Shown piece by piece: positions 1 to 12,100 of a stretch of DNA of 64,000 nucleotides. Position numbers and translations under genes: made by a program. Source of the stretch: Lampris incognitus (lineage: Eukaryota > Chordata > Actinopteri > Lampriformes > Lampridae); contig NC_079224.1 in NCBI RefSeq assembly GCF_029633865.1, positions 24,888,395 to 24,952,394 of the forward strand, given 5' to 3'. Under the pieces are notes generated by a model. It was not told the origin of the DNA and did no database searches. It worked only from the letters and a program-made list of their open reading frames with translations. Position 1 is the first letter of the stretch. Every line of letters starts with the position of its first letter.

Positions 1-1379
1 TGACCAATACACCTGATTCTGATGGGTTGTTTAAAACGTCAAAAGCCATAACATATCTCCCTTTACGAAAATGGGTGATTCACAGTAGTCCTATTTATGT
101 GAATGTGTTCAATTAAGAAAATAAGTCGCGAGCCATGCTTTTTATAAAACTAAAATGACAATTTTGCACATCCATGACAGTCTCTGCAAGTACATGACAG
201 CAGTGCTTTACAACTGCTAAGCAACCATTTTCTCAGATGCACAAGTTAGATGGTGTGGATATACAGTCAACTGTAAAAAAGCTCCAAATTAAATCAGATT
301 TTGCTTACTGGAAAAAAAAACACAAAATAAATGAAGATGCACATGACGGCTTCCTGTTTTTGAAAATGTCATTGTTTTTTTAAGGGCTAAACAATTGATA
401 ATTGGACTATGTCAAAACCCAGCAAGAAGTTTTAACAAACATGTTGAGTTTCTCAATACTGAAGTGATCGGTGTAGTCTGTAGGACTGAAAATGATGCCC
501 GACAATGTTTTAATGAAGTCTAGCTTCAAACATCTAGTGCTGTCCCGTGAGAAACCTTGCAGTGCCTGAATGCACAATTACATTTCTTTTAAGGTTTTTT
601 TTAACAATTACAGCTGACACACAGTGAACTGATAAGACCACCATCACGCCTGCGTTCTGAAATGCACTGGAGTTGGTGCTGTGACATGAAGAGCCAAGGG
701 CCATCTATCTCACCAAATTCCTCTGCCGTTCACACCTCACAAATCTCACCACCCATGAACGCATCTGTTGGCCCTCAGGTTGAGGGGGGAGGGAATTTGA
801 CAGCAGCAGGCAATACCAGATCAGAATAAAAGGAAGACAAAATAAATAATCGGCACAGAAACATTTTGCAGTCTTAGAGCAATAGTCCTTTGTAGAAAAT
901 AGTGGATAGGTCTTAATACTGTTCATCTGTCCACAGGGTGTCATTCAAGTGAACGCTAAACACTGTCAAATAAATTCATTTGTATATACTGTACTGTACA
1001 TTGTACATATACTGGTACACTCTGTCATGTCCATCTACCTCAGCCACGTGTGAGGAACCTGCTAACATCTATTTCAGCATCTCTGACATATTCTCTGCAC
1101 CATTGCACGTTATCAACTCTTATTTCACCTGTTTAAGCCAATCCTTGTGTATATATCTGAAGATTGTAGTGTTGTTATTCTATGTTAAGTACACCGAGAG
1201 AGCCACAAAACCGGAGTCAAATTCCATGTATGTGCAAGCCGACATGGCCAGTAAACATGATTCGGATCTTTGCAGTCTAAACTGATCTCTGATGTACGAT
1301 TTATCTGATGATAGGCATGCGTATGCAACCAACACAGTATTTTGACATAAAAAGGTACACAAGCAAACAAAAGTCTTTT
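1..1379. other. intergenic DNA downstream of kdm4a
   Basis: I see no convincing exon here. Short open frames are present but have no recognisable similarity and no splice context. A plus-strand AATAAA lies at about 970 and could be the poly(A) signal of a convergent gene beyond the left edge, but no coding sequence supports that. A LINE 3'-tail fragment sits at about 1,160-1,275 and is listed separately. Confidence 0.5.
1160..1275 (+). repeat. LINE 3'-tail-like dispersed repeat, copy 1
   Basis: About 100 bp here (containing ATGTTAAGTACACCGAGAGA) is the reverse complement of the segment at about 14,456-14,556 in a kdm4a intron, with scattered mismatches. A fragment dispersed in both orientations fits the 3' end of a non-LTR retrotransposon. 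The family was not identified with certainty. Confidence 0.45.
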
Positions 1380-3141
1380 TCTTAACTCAATCTTTATTCA
1401 AACAGTTATTTACAAAGTGTGTATAGAGTTAACGCTGCCTAGAACCAAGCACCGACAAAAGTTGCCATGAAAATGTCGCATTACAATGGGCATGGCTAGA
1501 GGGGTGCTTGCGCTCTATGTCCCCCTGAGATCCATTGAGATTTTTTTCCCTTTTGAAATTAAAATCACTAACCAAATATTAAGAACATGATTCAAAAGTC
1601 TGAAAAGGAACTTCCCCTTTTACTCTCCTCCCTGATCAAGGGTAAGATTTAATTTTGACACATTTGAAATAAATTTTCCAGCTAGTGCCGGCCATGATAT
1701 GAAATGAAAAAAAAAACTCTCTTACTTGTATGCACTCATTGAAATACTAGAACCTAGAGGAAGCTACTGGTCTAGACAACAGCAGACATGCCCTGGGTTA
1801 CGAAGGGATGGGAGTTATTAATAAGTGCTTTTACCGAAAGAGAGACTAAACCCAACTTGAGATTTACACTGTTAAACGCGAACATAGTGGCTTAAAACAA
1901 AATTCAAAAGCGAGCTGATGTGCGAACAGACCAGCTAAAACCCACCAATAAAACAACTATAAATACATCTGAGGTTTACCAGAGATTGTAAAGTACAGCA
2001 AAGCAATGATGAAATTAGCTTTGCCCTGAACCTCAATAAAACTGTCTTAAATTACATGTAATAACAACAATAATAACAGTGAACTTTTGGATAGATTAAA
2101 TCAGCAGAGTCAAGCTTGGCCCAGTGGTACTTAAGGCTTGGGCCTCGAGACAGTTAAGGAATCTCCTATCTTCACAGTAGATGCACATTATCACAACTGC
2201 AAATTTGATGGAGGTGAACTGAGAAGTGGTAGCAATAAGCCAAAACACAGGTAGTCCCCAGGTTAGTAACGAGTTCCGTTTTTGAGTCTGTTCTTATGTC
2301 GAATTTGTATTTAAGTTGGAACAGTTACGTACAGCTCACATCTAGTGTCAATTATCATTTTTATGGATGGTGCCTTTTATTATACCTATTATTACAACTA
2401 CCTTCATACTTACTGCCACTGTAGTCGAAAATGCTTACCAGTGAAAATTGTTATCAAAGGATTCATAAGCCCCCACCCAGCCCCTCCTATTAAATCTCCC
2501 ACTGGTAATATAGATTAGAAAAAAATATTCCCCACACTGCAAGATAGCAATGGTACACTGATTCTGCTGAACAGTTTGAAGTTAATTTGGATCAGTTCAA
2601 TACCCAAAAGAAAACAGCAATGGAATAGATGTCATTATCAGGAAGCCAGGTCAGCTGACAATTTTTAAGATTTTCTGGGTGTGTATGGTTTTTGAAAGTG
2701 TCAATTTCAAGAGCAAAAAAACAAACAAAAACAAAACACTCTTGGCCTATTTACACAGTCCAACCTTTTCCACCTTATTCATTAGTGGTGCCTTCCAACA
2801 GAAAAAAAAAAGAAAAAAGAATAAATAAAACGTTATACATGGGAGATGTCATGTACAGAGAAGTGGGGGGTGTCTAGTGTGATTGCTCAACACATATAGA
2901 AGACCTATGTCCCAGCCGTAGTTTATAAATATATAACCTTATAACCTATGGAAGCCAGCCAAGTAGAGAGAGAGAGATGGGGGAGGGGGGTGTATGTGTG
3001 GTGGTGGTGGTGGGGGGTTCTCTATTAGCTGTAACCAGGAGGAATCCTAACAGGGTATGAGGTTCTGGAGACATAGCTCTCTGGGTGTGTGGCAAGTTTT
3101 TAAGGAGGGACAGAGGTGGAAGAGGAGGCAAAAAGAGTATT
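1380..3141 (-). other. kdm4a: kdm4a 3' untranslated region (predicted)
   Basis: This follows the kdm4a stop codon directly, with no coding potential on the minus strand. On that strand an AATAAA (plus-strand TTTATT at 1,393-1,398) is the most distal good poly(A) signal before the sequence becomes repeat-like. The region includes a GTG/GGT-rich simple stretch at about 2,970-3,020. The exact cleavage site and use of nearer signals cannot be decided from sequence alone. Confidence 0.45.
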
Positions 3142-6100
3142 TTACTCCATGATGGCTCGGTAAAGGACAGGCTCGATGTAGTCCTCTCTGTATCGAGAGT
3201 TGATGACTCGCTGCCTTTTAGAGCTCTGCTTCACCTCCTCCTGGGTGAAGATCTCGAAGCGCATATCCGACGCCACTGACTAAGGGGTCAAACAAAATAT
3301 CAATTAGAACTTAAGAGCTGAGCACACCCATCTGGTGAATAAAACAATGTTAAATTCAAGGTAAGACTGAAACCCCTGCTATCTAACAATATTCTAGCAC
3401 CTTTAAGGGAAAGAGATTGTTACCATCCAACAGTCTATAATTATAACACATTAAAGTTTATTCTGCTGAAAAACAAATCTCTCTTTGCTCGCCTTGTTCA
3501 CAGCATAGTCCAAGCACAGTCAGCTCCAGAACAGTAATTTGGAATGAGTAGGGATTGTGTTGTGCACGTGTGGGTTTGAAACTGGTCACAGGGTTGAAGG
3601 GCTGTCTCCTTATTCACCAAGTCTCAGAATGTCACCCTGGCGCTCCGAGTAACACAATTTCTTAAAAAAATAATATGGTTTGTGAATTACCATTCGCGAC
3701 TTGACTCGTTTCGGCAAGTCCTCGTCTAGACTGTAGATATCTTCTCTTTTGACAGTGATTTGTGAGCCGTCCTCAAACTCAACCTGCACTTACACCACAC
3801 ACACGCACGCACACACAGATTATGGGGGGGGGGGGGTGTTGACCAGGTAAACATAAAAGAATAAAAGGCTTTGACATCAATGTAAATTAACATGTGCCTT
3901 AATGAACATCCTTTAACCATCACATTGTTTAATATTTTACATGCATGTTTTCAAGTACTAGACTTGAAAACAAATAAAACACTCAAAAATATTACAACCT
4001 TTGAGAGGTGTAATAATCAATGTGCTACAAGTTTGGTTACACTGCATTTTTACAAATCATTAACCACAAAGTTTCAGTTTCAAAGCTCCAAATAGAGTAT
4101 GAAAGAGATGGTCTTTCTTTGGTGTGTGTGTGTTTGTTTGTTTGTTTGTTTGTTTGAACTCCCACCACTGGTTTCTCTTTCTGATATTGTTGAGCATGCT
4201 CTGAGTGAGGCTTGTGTGTGTGAAAGACAGCGGCAGTGCTGTGGCCACGTTACCTGGTACATTGGAATAGAGTGTGATGCTACAAACTTGGCCCCGTATA
4301 TCAATCCATCTGTCCAGCGCACCTGAACAACCTCGTCCGCAGCAGGTGGGCCGAGTCGAACACAGTCTCGGTTCTTAAAAAATACCATAACACACATGAA
4401 ATAATAATGTAAGTGGTGCACTCAGCCTACATATTATATCAAAAGAGGCAGGCAAGGGCGTCCGGGTAGCGTAGCGGTCTATTCCGTTGCCTACCAACAT
4501 GGGGATCTCCAGTTCGAATCCCCGTGTTACCTCCGGCTTGGTTGGGCATCTCTACAAACAAAATTGGGCCAGCGTGACAGCGGGTTGTGTTATTACCAAA
4601 AAAGGTTTGGTGCCAGGGCCAAGCAGTGTCGCCATGCAGCTTCAGTGTCCAGGGAAACGCCAGGGCCGGCGCTCAATAGCAGCTATGAGTGCCGGCGAGA
4701 ACAGCAGGCTGTTGTTTATCAAGGACGACTTATCTGGCGGGCGGCTGCTGGTCGATTCGGGCGCTCAGCGTGGCATCCTGCTTGCATCGGCCACGGACAC
4801 CATGGCCGGTGGACAAGGCCCCCCGATGGATGCCGCGAACGGCACGCCCATACATACCTACGGCACCAGGTATGTGGAGGTGTGTTTCGGCGGGCAGTGT
4901 TTCGGCTGGGACTTCGTTATGGCTGCGGTGTCGGTTCCCCTCCTGGGCGCAGACTTCCTGTGCTCCTTCAGGCTGCTGGTGGATGTTACGAAGTGTCGCT
5001 TGATCGATGCTGTCTCTTTCACTACATACCCGTGCACACTGGGAGGTGCAGGAACGCTCGGCCTGTCAAACATGCTCGCCACTGGAGATACGTATCAACG
5101 ACTGCTCGCAGAGTTCCCTGACCTCACCACACCTACTTTCTCGTCAGCGGTGGCCAAGCATGGCATGGAGCACCATATTGCCACCGACGGCCCCCCGGTC
5201 TACGCACGTGATTGGCGCCTTGACTCTGCTAAGCTTGCGATCGCCAGGGAGGAGTTTGCCACCATGGAACGCCTCGGCATTGTGCGCCACTTGGACAGCC
5301 CGTGGGCCTCCCCCCTGAACATGGTTTCTAAGGCTGACGGCGGTTGGCGCCCCTGCAGCGAATTTCGTCGTCTGAACAACGTCACAACCCCTGACCGGTA
5401 CCCCGTCCCGCACATACAGGACTTCTCCGCCCACCTGGCGGGGGCCACCATGTTTTCCAAAGTAGATTTGGTGCGTGGCTACCACCAGGTACCAGTCCAC
5501 CCTTGGGACGTGCCCAAGACAGCGGTCATCACACCATTTGGACTCTTCGAGTTCCTGCGGATGCCCTTGGGTCTCAAGGGGGCAGCGCAGATGTTCCAAC
5601 AGCTGATGGAGTCTGTGCTACGGGATATGCCGTTCTTGTTTGTTTACTTGGATGACATTCTCGTGGCCAGCACATCTGTGAAGGAGCACCTGACGCAGCT
5701 CCGGCAGTCATTCGAGCGGCTCAGTTTGCATGGATTTGTAGTCAACCCAGCCAAGTGCCAGTTTGGCCTGTCGTCCATCAACTTCCTCAGCCACCGCATC
5801 TCCCCGCAAGGAGCCATTCCGCTTCCTGCCAGAGTGGACGCCGTCGCCAGTTTTCCATGCCCCCGCACTGTGAAGTCCCTGTGGGAGTTCTTGGGCATGG
5901 TGAACTTTTATAATAGGTTCATTCCCCATACAGCTCACTGCATGTGGCCCTTGTACGAGGCCCTGCGGGGCAAGGAAGCCAAGAGCGAGGTAGACTGGTC
6001 CCTCGGGACGAAGCTTTCGACGACACCAAGGCTGCGCTGGCCAATGCCGCTTTGCTGGTGCACCCGTCCCCGACTGCCCTGATTGCCCTCACGACCGACG

Positions 6101-9100
6101 CCTCTGACTATGCGGTCGGGGCGGTATGCGAGCAGTGGGTGGGCGGTGCCTGGCAGCCCCTTGCCTTCTTTAGCAAACAGCTTAAGGACAATGAGCGGAA
6201 GTACAGCAACTTCGACCTGGGAGCTCCTGGGTCTCTTCTTTGCCTCCCGACACTTCAGGTTCCTGTTGGAAGGCCGCCGTTTCACTGCCTTCATCGACCA
6301 CAAGCCGCTGACATTTGCCATGGCCAAGACCTCCGAGGCGTGGTCCGGGCGCCAACAGTGTCAGCTCTCTGCCATCTCGGAGTTTACCACGGACATCCGG
6401 CACGTGGCTGGCAAGGACAACTTGGTCGCTGACTGCCTCTCCCGGGCAGTGGCAGGGTCCGTTCACTTGGGACTCGATTACGCTGCCATGGCTGCAGACC
6501 AAGCTGCTGACGCGGACATCCAGGCCTATCGGACGGCCACTACGGGGCTGCGGTTGGAGGATGTGGTGTTTGAAAGCGCCAACGCCACGCTCCTCTGCGA
6601 CGTTTCCACGGGCCAGCCCCGACCCATGGTGCCCACCGGCTGGCGCCGCCGTGTTTTCGACGTTATCCATGGCCTTTCCCACCCGGGTGTGAAGGCGTCC
6701 ACTAAGCTGGTGGGGGCCAAGATCGTCTGGCCCGGCCTCAAGAAGGACATCAAGGCCTGGGCTGACTCCTGCGTGGCGTGCCAGCGTTCCAAAGTATACC
6801 GTCACGCCCAAGAGGCGTTTGGACCATGTGACTGTGGACCTGGTGGGCCCCTTGCCCCCCTCCCATGGGTTCACTCACCTTCTCACCATGGTGGACAGGA
6901 CCACCAGGTGGCCGGAAGCTGTTCCTCTGTCATCAACCACGTCTACTGAGGTGGCCTGGGCGTTCATCGGGTCCTGGGTGGCCCGTTTTGGCACGCCAGC
7001 TGACCTCACCTCTGACAGGGGCCCGCAGTTCACGTCGGAGCTCTGGACTGCAGTCGCGGAGGAGCTGGGGGTGAAGCTCCACCGCACCACAGTGTACAAC
7101 CCACAGGGCAACGGACTTTGTGAGCGGTTTCTTCGGTCTATGAAGGCCGCTCTTCGTGCCAGCCTCACAGACAGCAACTGGGTCGATCGCCTCCCGTGGG
7201 CCATGCTCGGCTTTCGCTCTGCCCCCAAGGAAGACCTCCGGTCCTCCTCTGTCGAGCTGGTTTACGGCCAGCCGCTGCGTGTCCCAGGTGAGTTTCTCCC
7301 GGACACCGTGGCCCCCTGGTCAGCAGCTTCTCATCGGGCTGTGGCCCGGGACAGTGACAACGCTTTTGCTCCGATCCCTACATCTCACCACTGCCTCCCT
7401 CAGTCCTACGTCCCCAAGAATCTGCTGTCGGCCAGGTACGTCTTCATCCACCACGACAGCCACCGTACCCCCCTGCAGCCCCCTTATGACAGGCCCTTCC
7501 GCGTCCTGGAAGCGGGGCCTAAGAACTTTGTGGTGGACATGGGGGGCAACCCGAAGCGGGTCTCGGTGGACCGTCTCAAGCCTGCCCATTTGGACCTGGG
7601 TGGGCCGGTCGAACTGGCCCTGCCCTAGCGGTGTGGACACCCCCCTTCTCAGGCCCCTGGCCCAGCCTCGGCCCCTGCCCGAGCTCCAATTCTGTCTCCT
7701 GCCCCTGCCCCCACCCCCATACCCATTCCGCGCAGCCGTTTTGGCTGCCTGGTCCGCCCCCCGAGACGTTGACTGTTTCACTGAGGACTGTTCGCCTGTT
7801 GGCTGTTTGTGTTTCACTGAGTAGTTTTGTGTACATTACTGTTTTGCATTTTTTCATGATGGTGAATTCTGGGGGGGGCCTGTGTGGTGGTACACAATTG
7901 AGGGTAGATTCGCCAGGGGCTGCTGCTCCTTTAAGGCAGATGTTCGGAGTGCTGACGTAGGCACTGCTTAGAGTTTCCGGGGTACAGCCATGCTTGCAGC
8001 AGCCTAGCGGTTAGCTGGTTGCCATGAGAGATTGTGCTTTATTGGTGTCGTTTTGTGTGGCGAGTAAACGGAATTGACTCGACCTCTCCGTCTCCTCATT
8101 CCTGCACTCCCACATTACCTTATATCTACTTTAAAAAAAATCTCACTGAAGCAATATATACTAGCTATGCATTTTACGAACCAAGTGTGGCATCTTGAAT
8201 CTATCACACTATTATTACTTTAAATTAGTTTTCATTGAAAAAAAAAAGATGCACAAATGACAGTTTGAAACATATTCTCTAACCTCAATGTCCTCAGGAA
8301 AGAGGTTGTCACTGTAGGAACCATCGTCGAACACCACCTCGTAGAATGTGGCATTGGTCAGCTCCGTCACCTCGCTGTGGTAGTAGCGGCCATTTTTATA
8401 TTTACAGATCACCTTCTGGCCCACTGCCAGCTCCCGCATGGAGGCCTTGCTCCGCTGGGGAACAGAGAGCTTAGTGAACACTTAACATGTCATCACTCAA
8501 AACCAAAAATGCTTCACAAACAAAAATAATCTTGTAAATTGAATGAAAACACATACAAGTCCATAGGGATAATGAAGCACTTAGGATGGTTAATTATGAC
8601 AATATTTGGCATGTAGTTATGACAATATTTGGTATGTAATGTGCATTTGCTTTCTGTGCTCAGCTGCACAATACAGCATAAATATACAAAAATGTTACAA
8701 GAAGGTACTAATAAAAATAGCCAAAAACTTCAGTCTACAGAGGGTTCATAAAAAAACCTTGTAGAAAATTAATTTGTATTTCAATGAACCTTAATTCTAC
8801 CTCCATTATCTCTTCTGAAAAAAAATTTTTTTTTTCAAGCCCCCCTTGATTTGTCAAATAAAGCCGCATGAAAATCCACGGTAGTAGGTTCCCTATCAAT
8901 CTTTGGGATTAAGAAAATGGCTTTCAGGTGCTTTTTGAGTTGCATGGCTGACTGACTAAATCAGTGCCTTGGGCCACAACAGACCTTAACGACAAATCGC
9001 AGCATGGCTAACTAGGTTATTTGCTTTCCCAAAGCATCACAGCATGAACCTATCTTCTTCCATAGGTTTACAGTGTGATGAAGAGTATCTCAGCACAGGG

Positions 9101-12100
9101 ACTAACCTCAAGTACGACAAAAGCAATGTTAGCACATCAGTCATTCCTCTTTATAAAGCAACTTGTCATGGTGTGGTCAAGGCAAAGTGACAAATACATG
9201 ATTTGATTCTATGATGGTAAAAGGACTGCATTTATATAACGCTTTTCTTCATTCATTCACACCCACATTCCTATACCGATGGTGGAGGCTGCCATGCAAG
9301 GTGCCAATCTGCTCACGAGGAGCTAATTCAAATAGATATTCCATCCATCCATCCATTATCCAAACGGCTTATCTTGCTCTCAGGGATGCTGGAGCCTATC
9401 CTAGCAGTCACCGCACGCATGGCGTAAGCATGCACACACACACCTAGGGACAATGGCCAATTCACCTGACCTACATGTCAAATATATTATTTGGTGAGTC
9501 AAACAAATACTAGCAGGCATTTTGCTAGAGAGTATGTGCACATATGTACAGTTTCAGCAAGAAATATATGCACACTCAAGGGTGCAACATTCTCCTTCAA
9601 TCATCATAGGAATCTGAGCCAGCACTGTGACACTTTGCCTGGCAACATAACTGAACCTGCCTAGGCCTGCTAGTCATGCCAGTGTGCTGTGGGAGCCTCA
9701 CTAGGAAGGATACAGAATTACATTTATTCAAGTTCATTGATGGAGCCATATTGACCACATGTGGTTCCTACATTGGTCTGACTTGATACTTGGTTTGTTG
9801 AAATATGTATCCGAAGGTTTTCTATGGGAAATTTTGAATAAACTGATAATTGGTCCAAATATGGAGAAATGGAAACCTTAACTTTAGCAATCTATACAAT
9901 TTCTATCGAACAAACTAGTGAAGACAATAGGGTGACCAGACGGGTATAGGTGAAATTCAGGACAGGGGAGTTGGGGGTGGCCATGGCACAGTGGGCGTGG
10001 CCTCCAGTATATTGCATTCAATGTCAACAAACAGCAACCGTAAAATGTTACAGTTAAAACTCAACACTGAAATTTAAAATATTTGTTCATAAACATGAAG
10101 TCAACTGTCTGTCAGTCACAGAAAGTTGAATCAGTTCATTTGGACACAAACTCAATAAACGCTGTGTCCAGATGAACTGATTCAAACGTGTCCAAATGAA
10201 CTGATTCAACTTTCTGTGATTTTCTTACCTGGATTATTGAGCATGCATAAAAAAATGAAGAAAAAAAGAAAAAACCCCACTATGACTGTGTTGTATGTAA
10301 CAGCGTGTAAATCATTATTCATTACATAAAATTTATTTTCCATTCCATTCCATCATCCAAACCGCTTATCCTTCTCAGGGTTGCGGGGATGCTGGAGCCT
10401 ATCCCAGCAGTCATTGGGCGGTAGGCGGGGAGACACCCTATGCATAGTTATTTATCAATTCACAACACTACTGTACATGGCAAAAAACAAACAAAAAAAA
10501 CTACAACAGCCATAATTCATGTAAGCTATGCACACAAGTGCCCGTCTGTGGGCAACACTGATTAGTATTTACTGTTTTATTAGGCTATAACTAATCAAAA
10601 CTTGGATTTAGTCTAATTTTCGGGACAAACAGGACAGGATTTGGGACAACTGCTCGTAATTCGAGACTGTCACAAATTTTTCAGGACATCTGATCACTCT
10701 ATAAAACAAATAGTGTGCATGTGTGGTCATGTGTGCATGTATAAAATGAGGAACGAGGGCCCTCGGACCAGTGATTAGGCTAAATACAGTTACAGGGAAG
10801 AGAAACTTTCAAAGTAAGGAGAAACAAGGGGCCATTTCCTCTCTGGTACCTCAGGTATGACAGGTGCTCTATGCCTGTGGCAGGTGATGTAAACAATGAA
10901 TGGCCAATCGTCTGGGTACATGAGAATGCCTGCTGCCTGGGCACAGGTAGGGTGGAAGGCTGTGGAGCAACGACCGTGGGAGCACTGGACACAGCAACCC
11001 GTCACTTCCTTCTTCATCCTCTTCCTGCAGTACAAGCACTTCTGCCGGAGCAAGGAGAAGAGGTAAAAACATAAATTTAACAGAAATGGAAGGAGGTAAA
11101 TTGCAGTAGAGGGGCACAAATGAAAGAAAGAGAGGGGGAGCAATGTCCGAAAGGAAGTACAGGATGAGGGAGGGACACAGAAAATAAGAGAAATAAGGAA
11201 ATCACGTAATTGAATTTTACTAATTTGACATGGTTCTGACATCGTGGCTTCTTTGGAATCCATCCATTCAGGAAGATCATTTTGGGATCAAGACCGCCAT
11301 TAAAATGAAGACAGAGTCAGACAGTGTGAGCATGACTTCCCTCTACAGCTCCAACAAATTGTTAATCTCATAAACTCCAATTAAAGATGAGGCTGAAGAG
11401 TGGGCCAATATACTAACCATGTCTTTTCAAAATCCTCAGCATCATTTAAAAGAAAACCCTGAATAATTCAACACAATGTTACCAAAATGAGCTAAGGCAC
11501 ATTATAGTTCATGTGGGTTCATGTGGTTTTCTACCCTTTAGGTGCTGTTACAATGTCGTGGCTCCCGGATGTAAAAAAAAAAAAAAAGAAAAGAAGCGAG
11601 CAGTGTTTTTTCAGAAGTAGTCAGGGCCACAAGGGGGAGTGAAACTAGACGAACATCTGACAGGCGCCGTCCTAGTAGACCAAGACACCATTCTGTACGC
11701 AAGATTCCAGTGACTTGCAGAGGAGAAAGGAAGTGATTACTCAAGCCATGAACACAAAGACATTGTGCTGAAATCGAGCTCAACAAGCCAAGAGTCAGTT
11801 ATTCAAATAATTGCATCCAACCACACACAGACTTTGCAGCACTGAAATGGTATACTGGTAGCTATGAATTCTGTAAAAACCAAAAGCAAAGGCATTTAAG
11901 GTATTTCAGTTCAGCCCCGTTTCATTTCAGCATCAATGCACAGCACTTTTAAAACCAATGAATCTAGATGAACTGAATTTTAATACCATTTTTTCATTAC
12001 TGATAATTCTTATGTCTCCATTAAAAAAAAAAAAATCTCCTGATGTATTACACTGTAGTCAATGGTGCATCAGCCCAGTGTACTCCAAAAGGTCTTACCA

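Larger units (their letters stand above)
4566..8114 (+). mobile_element. Ty3/gypsy LTR retrotransposon, 5'-truncated, in a kdm4a intron
   Basis: The protease, reverse transcriptase, RNase H and integrase order is that of Ty3/gypsy elements. A G-rich purine tract (7,870-7,878) and a 3' LTR of about 234 bp (7,881-8,114) follow. No 5' LTR, primer-binding site or gag zinc knuckle was found, so the copy is 5'-truncated and not autonomous. It lies in the intron between exons 8,284-8,454 and 4,254-4,373, antisense to kdm4a. GC content and codon use differ strongly from the AT-rich intron around it. Confidence 0.85.

Noticed and set aside
705-1370. short protein-coding genes near the left edge
   Set aside because: Open frames of 60-101 codons have no recognisable domains or splice context and overlap a LINE tail.
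4457-4560. tRNA gene
   Set aside because: A- and B-box-like sequences are present, but they are the heads of SINEs seen again at 20,145 and 21,083 with long bodies and A-rich tails; no cloverleaf-complete, isolated tRNA was found.
4487-6082. 531-codon open frame as a host gene
   Set aside because: It carries retroviral-type protease and RT motifs of Ty3/gypsy and begins inside a SINE head; it is retrotransposon sequence.
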